64,000 bases of DNA. Origin: Actinomadura chibensis NBRC 106107 (GTDB lineage Bacteria > Actinomycetota > Actinomycetes > Streptosporangiales > Streptosporangiaceae). The DNA lies in NCBI RefSeq assembly GCF_001552135.1, contig NZ_BCQP01000010.1, positions 124,001 to 188,000 on the forward strand, in the 5' to 3' direction. The position numbers and the translations under genes were made by a program. Below the pieces are notes generated by a model. The model searched no databases, had not been told where the DNA came from, and saw only the letters and a list, made by a program, of their open reading frames with translations. Shown piece by piece: positions 50,109 through 58,073 of the stretch; position 1 is the first letter of the stretch, and every line of letters starts with the position of its first letter.

Positions 50109-50564
50109 TCAGGTGGATTCGTCCGCGGCGGGGTCGACGTGTTCGACGGTGACTCCGCCCGGGTGCAAGGGGATCCGGCGGCCGGAGACGCGGTCGGGAA
50201 GCAGCCGCACGAAGGACGCCTCGGGCCATCGGATCCATGGGGTGAGGGGCAGCGCCCGGAGCCGTTCGACCTCCTCGGGGTCGGTGACGATCTCGGGCCG
50301 GCCGGTGACGAGGACGCTCCACGCGGTCCGGAGAGCGGGTTCGAGGTCGTCGGCCTCGAAGGTGAGCGGGCGCCCGGCGCGGACGGCGTCGAGCTTGGCT
50401 CCGGGCGCGGTCATGAAGACGAGGGTGTCCCCGTCCACGACGAAGTTGACCGGGAGGACGTCGACGATGCCGCCGTCCTCGGCCCAGGCGATGCGGCCGA
50501 CCTGGACGCGGCGGACCAGCGCCAGGCAGGTGGCCCGGTCGAGTGTTTCCAGGGCGGTGCTCAT
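50109..50564 (-). CDS. Pyridoxamine 5'-phosphate oxidase-like flavin-binding protein
   Basis: A 151-residue split-barrel protein (PPOX/FMN-binding family). VGRIAWAEDGGIVDVLPVNFVVDGDTLVF forms the first strands and SVLVTGRPEIVTDPEEVERL the later ones. Such proteins bind FMN, F420 or heme, and the exact cofactor cannot be told here. The start at 50564 gives a normal length; a longer upstream frame lacks family similarity. It is convergent with ackA and belongs to a type of gene often seen in dormancy-type regulons. Confidence 0.82.
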   Translation of the reverse strand: MSTALETLDRATCLALVRRVQVGRIAWAEDGGIVDVLPVNFVVDGDTLVFMTAPGAKLDAVRAGRPLTFEADDLEPALRTAWSVLVTGRPEIVTDPEEVERLRALPLTPWIRWPEASFVRLLPDRVSGRRIPLHPGGVTVEHVDPAADEST

Positions 50565-50712
50565 ATGGCCTCGATTCGGATGCCGGGCCGTGAGCGGCAC
50601 GGCGGCGGCGCGTTTTCCCACCCTAAGCCGAGATCCCGACGGCCGCGTCGCGCCCCACCGGTCGGGGCCTCTCGATGATCATCAACCAAGGGGAATGGCC
50701 GATAATGGCGTT

Positions 50713-51216
50713 GTGAGCGGATATCTGGTCCGGCCCGCGCGGGCCGGAGACGGCGGTGGACTGGCCAAGGCGTGGTCGGACTTCGCGGAGTACTACCGGG
50801 AGATCGCGCCGGAGGCGGTCCAGACGCCGCGCGCCGACGGGCTCGCGGAGTGGCTGGAGGGCAAGCTGCTGAGCGGCGGCGCCGACGTGTTCGGGCGCGT
50901 GTGCGACGCCGGGGGAGAGGCGGTCGGGTTCGTCCGCGCCTCGTTCCTGCCGCCGCACGAGGACGCGGAACGGCAGGTGACGCGGGAGGTCGCGGTGCCC
51001 CGGGTCTACGTCAACGCCCTCGCGGTGCGGCGCGACCACTGGCGCGGCGGCGCGGGCACCGCGCTGATGAGGTCGGCGGAGGCATGGGGCCGCGAACGCG
51101 GAGCACGGCTGATCAGCCTTGACACCCTCGCCGCCAGCCCCGTGTCCGTGCCGTTCTACGAAAAGCGGATGGGCTACGAGAGGCACGGCATCATCTTCAG
51201 CGGGCCGCTCGGCTGA
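50713..51216 (+). CDS. GNAT-family N-acetyltransferase
   Basis: A 167-residue acetyltransferase. VYVNALAVRRDHWRGGAGTALMRSAEAWG (about 97-125) holds the acetyl-CoA binding motif A (Q/RxxGxG/A form RGGAGTAL), and FYEKRMGYE is the usual C-terminal motif. GATAAT (50701-50706) lies six bases before the GTG with no ribosome-binding site, suggesting a leaderless transcript. The acceptor is unknown. Confidence 0.82.
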   Translation: MSGYLVRPARAGDGGGLAKAWSDFAEYYREIAPEAVQTPRADGLAEWLEGKLLSGGADVFGRVCDAGGEAVGFVRASFLPPHEDAERQVTREVAVPRVYVNALAVRRDHWRGGAGTALMRSAEAWGRERGARLISLDTLAASPVSVPFYEKRMGYERHGIIFSGPLG

Positions 51217-51223
51217 GCCGTCC

Positions 51224-52747
51224 TCAGGCGGTGTGCCAGGGGCGGCGCGGCTTGCCGTGCATCCGGCCGGGGACGCCGGGCCGCCGCTGCCAGGGACGCG
51301 GCCCGGACGGCGGACGGTAGCCGACCCCGAGCGCGTCCAGGCGGGCGTAGTGCGCGCGGTCCATGCGGCCCTCGAAGCCGGCGACGTCGCGGTCGCCGGG
51401 GGCGGGCAGCGCCGACCAGGCGACCTCCGCGAACGCGGCGAGCCGGGGGAACACCTGGTAGTCGACGCGCGCCCGGTTCTCGGTCACCTCGGACCACAGG
51501 TTCGCCTGCGCGCCGATGACGCGGGCCGCGTGCGGCGTCCCGGCGAGGCTCGGCGGGACGGGCTCGAACCGGTAGACGTCCTGGAGCGTGTGCACCCAGC
51601 CGAACGGGACGGGCTCGTCCGGCCCCGGGTCCTGGACGTGGTCGAGGTACACCTCCTGCTGCGGGCACATCACCACGTCGTGCCCGGCCTTCGCCGCGGC
51701 GACGCCGCCCCGGTACCAGCGCCAGCACATGACGGCCGCGCCGTCGGCGAGGCCGCCCTCCAGGATCTCGTCCCAGCCGATGAGGCGGCGGCCCCGCTCG
51801 GCGAGCCACCGGTCGAAGTGGCGGATGATCCAGGACTGCATGCCGTCCTCGCCCGCGACCCCCAGCTCGCGGATGCGGGCCTGCGCGGCGGGCGACCGCC
51901 GCCACTGGTCCTTCACGCACTCGTCGCCGCCGATGTGGACGAACCGGCTGGGGAAGACGTCCAGGACCTCTTCCAGGACGTCCTCGAAGAACGACACCGC
52001 GGCGGCGGTCGGGGCGAGGACGTTGGGGTTGATGCCCCAGTCGGTCTTCACCTCCAGCGCGCCGGTGTCGACCACGTCGGCGTTCCCGAGCCACGGGTAG
52101 GCCGCGATGGCCGCCTGCGCGTGCCCGGGCAGGTCGACCTCGGGGACGACGGTGACGTGCCGCTCCGCCGCGTACGCGACGATCTCGCGCAGGTCGTCGC
52201 GCGTGTAGAAGCCGCCGTGCGGGCGCTCGTCCCACATCGGCGGGTCGCCCCAGCCCATCCGGGTGCGGCGCCGCCACGCGCCCACCTCGGTCAGCCGGGG
52301 GTACCGCTCGATCTCGACCCGCCACCCCTGGTCGTCGGTGAGGTGCAGGTGCAGGACGTTGAGCTTGTGGACGGCGAGCAGATCGACGTACCGGAGGACG
52401 TCGTCCTTGGGCAGGAAGTGCCGGGCGACGTCGAGCATGAGGCCGCGCCAGGCGAAGCGCGGAGCGTCCTCGACCGTCAGGTACGGGACGGCGGCCGGCT
52501 CCCGCTCGACGGGGGCGCGGCGGAACGCGTCCAGGCCGCGGAGCTGGCGGAGGGTCTGGCGGCCCCAGAACACGCCCGCGTCGTCCCCGCCGGTGATCTC
52601 GGCGCCCTCGGGCGACACGGTCAGCCGGTACGCCTCGGCGGCCAGGGACGGATCGAGCGCCGTCCGCACGCGCCCGCTGAACGGGCCGGACGCCCCGTCC
52701 CACTCGACCTTCCCCGGAAGCGGAATGAGGTCCACCGTGGTCGCCAT
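51224..52747 (-). CDS. GH20 beta-N-acetylhexosaminidase, cytoplasmic
   Basis: A 507-residue exo-hexosaminidase without a signal peptide. An N-terminal GH20b domain (about 1-95) precedes the catalytic TIM barrel. The barrel contains GLMLDVARHF (102-111), HLHLTDDQGWRVEI and the substrate-assisted catalytic pair Asp275-Glu276 in HIGGDECVKDQW. GGAGG upstream supports the ATG. It would remove terminal GlcNAc or GalNAc from imported oligosaccharides. It is divergent from the MFS transporter gene, which might export or import a related product. Confidence 0.9.
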   Translation of the reverse strand: MATTVDLIPLPGKVEWDGASGPFSGRVRTALDPSLAAEAYRLTVSPEGAEITGGDDAGVFWGRQTLRQLRGLDAFRRAPVEREPAAVPYLTVEDAPRFAWRGLMLDVARHFLPKDDVLRYVDLLAVHKLNVLHLHLTDDQGWRVEIERYPRLTEVGAWRRRTRMGWGDPPMWDERPHGGFYTRDDLREIVAYAAERHVTVVPEVDLPGHAQAAIAAYPWLGNADVVDTGALEVKTDWGINPNVLAPTAAAVSFFEDVLEEVLDVFPSRFVHIGGDECVKDQWRRSPAAQARIRELGVAGEDGMQSWIIRHFDRWLAERGRRLIGWDEILEGGLADGAAVMCWRWYRGGVAAAKAGHDVVMCPQQEVYLDHVQDPGPDEPVPFGWVHTLQDVYRFEPVPPSLAGTPHAARVIGAQANLWSEVTENRARVDYQVFPRLAAFAEVAWSALPAPGDRDVAGFEGRMDRAHYARLDALGVGYRPPSGPRPWQRRPGVPGRMHGKPRRPWHTA

Positions 52748-52851
52748 TCGCCCGCCTCCGGACTCGGCCGTTCAGGTAAGGGACCCGACGACGATACCTT
52801 GGCCCCGTCGCGACACGCGGAGGTCCTGATCGTGATCCTGGAACCGGGCTG

Positions 52852-54009
52852 ATGGCGCCGGAGGCGCCACCCGCGAGGCGGATGTGGCCGCTGTACGCGG
52901 CGGGGTTCACCACCGCCTTCGGCGCGCACGGCATCGCCGCGAACCTCGGCGGCCGCTCCGGCGACGCCGTCACCTCGCTGCTGGTGCTCGGCGGGCTGCT
53001 CGCCCTGTACGACGGCGCCGAGGTGCTGCTGAAGCCCCTCTTCGGGACGCTCGCCGACCGGATCGGGGCCCGCCCCGTCCTCGTCGGCGGGCTGGTCGCG
53101 TTCGCCGCCGCGTCCGCCGTCTACGTCGCCGCCGACGAGCCCGGGTGGCTGTGGGCGGCGCGGCTCGGCCAGGGCGCGGCGGCGTCGGCGTTCTCCCCGT
53201 CCGCGTCCGCGCTGGTCGCCCGCCTCAACCCGGCCGCGAAGCACGGCCGCGCCTTCGGCGGCTACGGCTTCTACAAGTCGATCGGCTACACCCTCGGCCC
53301 GCTCCTCGGCGGCGTCCTGGTGTGGGCCGGGGGACTGCGGCTGCTGTTCGCCGTGCTGGCGGCGCTCGGCGCGGCCGTCGCCGGGTGGGCCGTGCTCGCC
53401 GTCCCCGCCGTGCCGCCGCTGCCGCGGGCCCGGCAGACCGTCGTGGACCTCGCCCGCCGGCTGGCCGATCCCGCGTTCCTCGCGCCGACCGCCGCGCTCG
53501 CCGCCGCGACCGCCGCGCTGTCGGCGGGCGTCGGCTTCCTGCCCGTGTCCGGACGCGCCGCCGGGCTCGGCACGGTCGTCACCGGCGCCGCCGTGTCGGT
53601 GCTCGCGCTCTGCGCCGCGCTCGTCCAGCCGCGCGCCGGGCGCGCCTTCGACGACGGGCGCCTCACCGCCCGCTCCGGCGTCACCGCCGGGCTGCTCGCC
53701 ACGGCCGCCGGGCTGGGCTGCGCGGCGCTGCCCGGCCTCGCGGGCCTGCTCGCCGCCGCCGCGCTGATCGGCGCCGGGACCGGGCTGATCACCCCGCTCG
53801 GCTTCGCCGCGCTCGCCGCCGCCACCCCGCGCGAGCGGCTCGGCCAGACGATGGGCGCCGCCGAGCTCGGCCGCGAGCTGGGCGACGCGGGCGGGCCGCT
53901 GCTGGTCGCCGCCGTCGCCGCGGCCGCCGCGCTCCCGTGGGGGTTCGCGGCGCTCGCCGTCGTGCTCGCCGCGGCCGCCCCCGCCTACCGCCGGGCCGCG
54001 CCGCCGTAG
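52852..54009 (+). CDS. Major facilitator superfamily transporter
   Basis: A 385-residue, very Ala/Leu-rich membrane protein with about 11-12 hydrophobic spans. It has the MFS loop 2-3 motif (GTLADRIGARPVLV, about residues 64-77) and a motif-C-like GYTLGPLLGG in helix 5. The substrate is not recognisable; a small-molecule exporter is the usual reading. Its stop is only four bases from the convergent stop of the NB-ARC regulator. Confidence 0.82.
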   Translation: MAPEAPPARRMWPLYAAGFTTAFGAHGIAANLGGRSGDAVTSLLVLGGLLALYDGAEVLLKPLFGTLADRIGARPVLVGGLVAFAAASAVYVAADEPGWLWAARLGQGAAASAFSPSASALVARLNPAAKHGRAFGGYGFYKSIGYTLGPLLGGVLVWAGGLRLLFAVLAALGAAVAGWAVLAVPAVPPLPRARQTVVDLARRLADPAFLAPTAALAAATAALSAGVGFLPVSGRAAGLGTVVTGAAVSVLALCAALVQPRAGRAFDDGRLTARSGVTAGLLATAAGLGCAALPGLAGLLAAAALIGAGTGLITPLGFAALAAATPRERLGQTMGAAELGRELGDAGGPLLVAAVAAAAALPWGFAALAVVLAAAAPAYRRAAPP

Positions 54010-54012
54010 GGG

Positions 54013-56466
54013 TCAGGCGCCGAGGAGGTCCCGCGCCGCCGCGCGGTGCTCGGCCGCGGCGGACGGGTCGGACCCGTCGAGGACGGCCGCGATCCCCTCG
54101 TGCGCGAGCGCCTCGGCGTGCCGGTACCCGAGCCTCGGGGCCAGTTCCAGCGCCTCCCGGTGCAGCCGCAGCGCCTCGCCCGGCAGGCCCGCGAGGCGGC
54201 AGGTCTCCGCGTAGCCGTCCAGGAAGCGGATCTTCCAGTGCTCCTCGAACAGCTCGTCCAGCAGGGCGAACGCCTCGCGGTGCGCGGCGAGCGCGGCGTC
54301 GAACCGGCCCATCCGGCGCAGCGCGACGCCCAGGCAGTTGAGGCACCACGCCTCGTTGTGCCGGTGCCCGTCCTCGCGGGCCAGCTCCAGCGCCTCCCGC
54401 AGGTGCGCGACGGCCCGGTCGGGCTCCTGGTCCGCGACGGCCATGCCGAGCGTGATGCGGGCGGTCAGCGTGGGCGGCCACGCGGGGTCGGCGTGCGGGA
54501 CGTCCAGCACCGCCCGGGCCAGCCGCGCCGCCTCCTCGCACCGGCCGAGCTGGAGCATCGCCCAGCCCTCGTCCGCGGTCGCGTGCGCCGCGCCCGCCGG
54601 GCAGCCCGCCCGCTCGTACAGCTCGCCCGCCCGCCGGAACAGGCCGAGCGGCTCCTCCACGCGGCCCTCGTCCCAGCGCAGGTGGCCGCGCCGCAGGGTC
54701 AGGTCGGCGGCCGTCCTCGCGTCCCCGGACGCGGCGACGAGCGGCGCCGCCGCCGCGTACGCGGCGTCCGCCTCCGCCATCCGCCCGGCGTTGTAGCGGG
54801 CGAAGCCGAGGTCGCTGTGCGCCTCGGCCAGCCGCAGCGGGTCGCCGAGCCGGCGCGCGGCCTCCAGCGACCGCTCGAACAGGACGTTCAGGTGCGTCGT
54901 CCCGCACCGCCGGGCGAAGAACGCCCGCATGAAGCGCGGCAGCTCGGTCACGTGGTCGTCGGCCCCGGCGGCGGCCGCCGCCTCGAAGACGGCCATCAGG
55001 TTCGTGTACTCGGCGCCGAACCAGCCGAGCGCCGCGTGCTTGCCCGCGAACTCCGGCACCGCGACGGGGCACCCGGCCGCGGACGCGTCCCGGTTCGGCG
55101 GCAGGTACGCCATCGCCGCGTCGGCGGCGGCCGCCGCGCGCACGTAGTAGCCGAGGACGCGGCCGAGCGCCGCGTCCCGCTCCGCCTCCGGGTCCTCCTC
55201 GGCGGCGGCGCGCCGCGCGTGCTGACGCACCAGGTCGTGCAGGGCGTACCGGCCCGGCGCCGGCTGCTGGACGAGGTGCGCGTCGAGCAGGTCCTCCAGC
55301 GTCGTGCGGGCGGTGCGCGGCGGGACGTCGGCCAGCGCCGCCGCCACGTACTCGTCGAACGTCGAACCGGGCAGCAGGCCGAGCAGCCGGAAGAACCGGC
55401 GGCCCGCCCGGTCGAGCTGGCGGACCGACATCGCGAACGCGGTGTCGAACTCGTCGGCGCCCTCGGCCATCCGCTCGACGAGGATGCCGACCGTCCAGCC
55501 GGGGCGGTGCCGCAGCCGGGCTGCGGCCAGCCGCAGGGCGAGGGGCAGGCGCCCGCACAGCCGCAGCACCTCGGCGGCGGACTCCGGCTCGCGCGCCAGC
55601 CGTCCCGACCCGGCGGGGTCGCCGCTGGCGCGGGCCAGCAGCTCGGCGCTCTCCTCGGGGGACAGGACGTCCAGCGAGACCGGGGGCGCCTCGTCCAGGT
55701 CGAGCAGCCGGTTGCGGCTGGTGATCAGGGCGACCGACGGCCCCGCGCCGGGCAGCAGCGGGCGGACCTGGTCGGCGTCCGCGGCGTTGTCGAGGACGAC
55801 GACGGCCCGCCGGTGCGCCAGCTCCGACCGCCAGCACGCGGCCAGCGGCTCGATGCCGCCCTCCTGCGGGATCCGCTCGGACGGGACGTCCAGCGCCGCG
55901 AGCAGCGTCCGCAGCGCCGGGTCGGGGCCGAGCGGCTCCCGGCCGTCGGTGAACCCGTGCAGGTCGATGTAGAGCTGCGCGTCGGGGTAGGCGGGGGTGA
56001 GCCGGTGCGCGGCGTGCACCGCGAGGCACGTCTTGCCGACGCCCGCCATGCCGTCGACGGCGACGACGCGGCCCGCGTCCACGGCCGCGAGCACGGCGGC
56101 GAGCTCGGCCTCGCGCCCGGTGAAGTCGGGCACGTCGCGCGGCAGGTCGTTGCGGGGCGGGCGCGGCGCCCCGGCGGGCGGCGCCGGCGGCTGGACGTGG
56201 CGGCTGCTCCGCGGCGGCGCGGGCAGCGTGCTCGACGCCCGCTCCCACAGCGGGCGCAGCGGCCGGGGGTCGCGCTTGACCAGGCGGCAGAGCGCGAGCA
56301 CCGCCGACCACGGCGGCACCGTCCGCCCGCTCAGATAGCGGGACAGCGACGACGAGCTGAGCCCCGTGTCGCGGGCGAGCGCCCGCACGCCGCGCCCCGA
56401 CAGCTCCTGGAGCAGGCGCAGCCGCTCGGCCAGCTCGTCCCCGGGTTCCACCCGCTGTACGGCCAC
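54013..56466 (-). CDS. HTH-NB-ARC-TPR signal-transducing ATPase (STAND regulator)
   Basis: An 817-residue regulator. An XRE-type helix-turn-helix (about 12-60, RALARDTGLSSSSLSRYLSGR) is followed by a Pro-rich linker and an NB-ARC ATPase (about 110-400). The ATPase has Walker A GMAGVGKTC (139-147), Walker B AVVVLDNAAD, sensor ALITSRNRL and a GxP-type GRLPLALRLAAARL. A winged-helix-like part and TPR repeats occupy about 450-810. Such STAND proteins switch on ligand-driven oligomerisation. It lies next to the cluster containing the caspase-Hsp70 gene, but is transcribed away from it, so a link is only suggestive. Confidence 0.85.
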   Translation of the reverse strand: MAVQRVEPGDELAERLRLLQELSGRGVRALARDTGLSSSSLSRYLSGRTVPPWSAVLALCRLVKRDPRPLRPLWERASSTLPAPPRSSRHVQPPAPPAGAPRPPRNDLPRDVPDFTGREAELAAVLAAVDAGRVVAVDGMAGVGKTCLAVHAAHRLTPAYPDAQLYIDLHGFTDGREPLGPDPALRTLLAALDVPSERIPQEGGIEPLAACWRSELAHRRAVVVLDNAADADQVRPLLPGAGPSVALITSRNRLLDLDEAPPVSLDVLSPEESAELLARASGDPAGSGRLAREPESAAEVLRLCGRLPLALRLAAARLRHRPGWTVGILVERMAEGADEFDTAFAMSVRQLDRAGRRFFRLLGLLPGSTFDEYVAAALADVPPRTARTTLEDLLDAHLVQQPAPGRYALHDLVRQHARRAAAEEDPEAERDAALGRVLGYYVRAAAAADAAMAYLPPNRDASAAGCPVAVPEFAGKHAALGWFGAEYTNLMAVFEAAAAAGADDHVTELPRFMRAFFARRCGTTHLNVLFERSLEAARRLGDPLRLAEAHSDLGFARYNAGRMAEADAAYAAAAPLVAASGDARTAADLTLRRGHLRWDEGRVEEPLGLFRRAGELYERAGCPAGAAHATADEGWAMLQLGRCEEAARLARAVLDVPHADPAWPPTLTARITLGMAVADQEPDRAVAHLREALELAREDGHRHNEAWCLNCLGVALRRMGRFDAALAAHREAFALLDELFEEHWKIRFLDGYAETCRLAGLPGEALRLHREALELAPRLGYRHAEALAHEGIAAVLDGSDPSAAAEHRAAARDLLGA

Positions 56467-56645
56467 CGTGTCCCCGCCCCCTTCTGTCCCACGACGAACG
56501 AAACTTAGTAGGACGAATCCGCGCAGGTCAAAGCCGTGTCAGGTGTCCCACGGTGTCCCGCCGCCCTCGCCGCGCCGGGCCCGCTCGGCTGTTCTTGGGT
56601 CATGCCCCGCGGGGACGGGGCGCTGACCGGGAAGAGGAGAAGGAC

Positions 56646-57101
56646 ATGCAGGCTCGGATGCAGAACCCCGCGATGGTCCTGTCGGACGCGATGCAGCCCA
56701 TCCAGCAGGTGTTCAAGGCCGCGCACGGCGGCGGCGTGGACGCGCGGACCCTGGAGCTGGTGCACCTGCGGGTCAGCCAGATCAACGGGTGCAGCGCGTG
56801 CGTCGACGCCGGAGCGAAGACGGCCCGGAAGGCGGGCGTGGACGACGACCGGCTCGCCGCCGTCGCCGCGTGGCGGGAGGCCCCGTACTTCACCGACGAG
56901 GAGCGGGCGGCGCTCGCGCTGGCCGAGGCCGCGACGCGGCTGGCGGACCGCCCGGACGCGGTGAGCGACGAGGTCTGGGACGCCGCCGCCACCTACTACG
57001 ACGAGCGGCAGCTCGCCGCGATCGTCCTGATGATCGGAGTCACGAACATGTTCAACCGGCTCAACGCGACCACCCGGCAGATCGCCGGGGCGTGGGGGTG
57101 A
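56646..57101 (+). CDS. Carboxymuconolactone decarboxylase/AhpD-like protein
   Basis: A 151-residue helical protein with the AhpD core: [27 protein letters not shown], containing the redox CxxC (CSAC, about residues 49-52) and a nearby proton-relay region. This suggests peroxidase-like or antioxidant activity. GGAGAAGG lies before the ATG. It overlaps the DUF1801 gene by four bases and sits in the divergent gap with the NB-ARC regulator. That gap has repeated GTGTCCC/GTCCCACG words (56490-56570) that could be regulator sites. Confidence 0.86.
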   Translation: MQARMQNPAMVLSDAMQPIQQVFKAAHGGGVDARTLELVHLRVSQINGCSACVDAGAKTARKAGVDDDRLAAVAAWREAPYFTDEERAALALAEAATRLADRPDAVSDEVWDAAATYYDERQLAAIVLMIGVTNMFNRLNATTRQIAGAWG

Positions 57102-57541
57102 CCGGCTCCATGGCCTACGACGGGTTCACGGCCGACGAGCGCGCCGCGATGAAGGAGCACGCCCGCGAGCTGAAGAAGACCGCGCGGCGCGCCCCCGGCA
57201 GGGCCGGGGCGGACGGCGAGCGGGACGTCCGCGCGAAGATCGCCGAGATGGCGGCGGCGGACCGCGTCCTCGCCGAGCGGGTGCACGAGATCGTCCGGGC
57301 GGCCGCGCCGCACCTCGTCCCGAAGCTCTGGTACGGGATGCCCGCCTACGCCAAGGACGGCAAGGTGCTCTGCTTCTTCCAGCCCGCGCAGAAGTTCAAG
57401 TCGCGGTACGCGACGCTCGGCTTCAACGACGCGGCGAGCCTGGACGACGGCGCCATGTGGCCGACCGCCTTCGCCCTGACGGCGCCGACCGCCGAGACGG
57501 AGGCGAGGATAGGCGCCATGGTGAAGCAGGCGGCGGGCTGA
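57098..57541 (+). CDS. DUF1801 family protein
   Basis: A 147-residue protein (143 if ATG 57110 is used) resembling DUF1801/YdhG-type proteins. A charged helical N-terminus precedes the core [36 protein letters not shown]. The family is associated with iron-chaperone-like or unknown roles. GTG at 57098 overlaps the upstream stop (GTGA), so it is coupled to the AhpD-like gene. A strong hairpin follows directly. Confidence 0.75.
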   Translation: MTGSMAYDGFTADERAAMKEHARELKKTARRAPGRAGADGERDVRAKIAEMAAADRVLAERVHEIVRAAAPHLVPKLWYGMPAYAKDGKVLCFFQPAQKFKSRYATLGFNDAASLDDGAMWPTAFALTAPTAETEARIGAMVKQAAG

Positions 57542-57550
57542 CCGCCCGCG

Positions 57551-57593
57551 CGGCGAGGAGTGGCCCGGGGAACGCTCCCCGGGCCGCTCGCCG
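57551..57593 (+). terminator. Two-part hairpin terminator after DUF1801
   Basis: An inner 10-bp perfect stem, GGCCCGGGGA (57562-57571) and TCCCCGGGCC (57576-57585) with loop ACGC, is flanked by an outer stem CGGCGAG/CTCGCCG. Confidence 0.65.
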
Positions 57594-57611
57594 TTTCCGC
57601 TCGCCGTTTCC
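57586..57611 (+). repeat. 13-bp tandem repeat
   Basis: GCTCGCCGTTTCC occurs twice without a gap at the end of the hairpin. The remainder of the 190-base gap to the next gene shows no further gene. Confidence 0.85.
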
Positions 57612-57731
57612 GCGCGGCGGCGCCGCGTGGCCGCTAGCGGGCGCGGCGCGGCCCCGGTAATCGCATGCCCGCCGCCGGTGCCGAATGTGACAATGCGGAC
57701 GACGGCCGGGCAGCGCGGAGAGGCGGCGGTA

Positions 57732-58073
57732 GTGGCGGACGAGAAGACCGTGGAGCAGGCGGGGCCCATCCCCGTGGTGGTCGCGGGAGCGGAGCCCGTG
57801 GAGGGCGAGAAGGGCCTGTTCTCGGCGGCGCGGGAGGCGGCGACCCGGGTGGCCGACGTCGACCCGGCGCGGCTCGCGGCGAACCTGGCGGCGTTCTGCG
57901 CGTCCGTCCAGGCGGCGATCGACCAGGTGCCCGAGCGGTCCGGGCCGTTCCGGCTGGAGAGCTTCGAGGCCGTCGCGGAGATCACCGCGGGCGGGCAGTT
58001 CCGGCTGGTCGGCTCGCTGCAGGGCCAGGTCAAGGGGGGCGTCAAGCTGGTCTTCGCGCGCCCGCCCGCGTGA
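57732..58073 (+). CDS. Small beta-rich protein coupled to the caspase-Hsp70 gene
   Basis: A 113-residue protein of no family I can name with certainty. The N-terminus is acidic and extended, followed by a helix (ARLAANLAAFCASVQAAIDQV, about 45-67). The C-terminal third is a predicted beta-meander (FRLESFEAVAEI, GQFRLVGSLQGQV, GGVKLVFAR). Its organisation resembles the small co-occurring domains (Trypco/Pepco group) described beside bacterial caspase and trypsin effectors; only a profile search could confirm it. GTG at 57732 follows AGGCGG. Its stop overlaps the start of the caspase-Hsp70 gene (GTGA), so the two are made together. Confidence 0.65.
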   Translation: MADEKTVEQAGPIPVVVAGAEPVEGEKGLFSAAREAATRVADVDPARLAANLAAFCASVQAAIDQVPERSGPFRLESFEAVAEITAGGQFRLVGSLQGQVKGGVKLVFARPPA

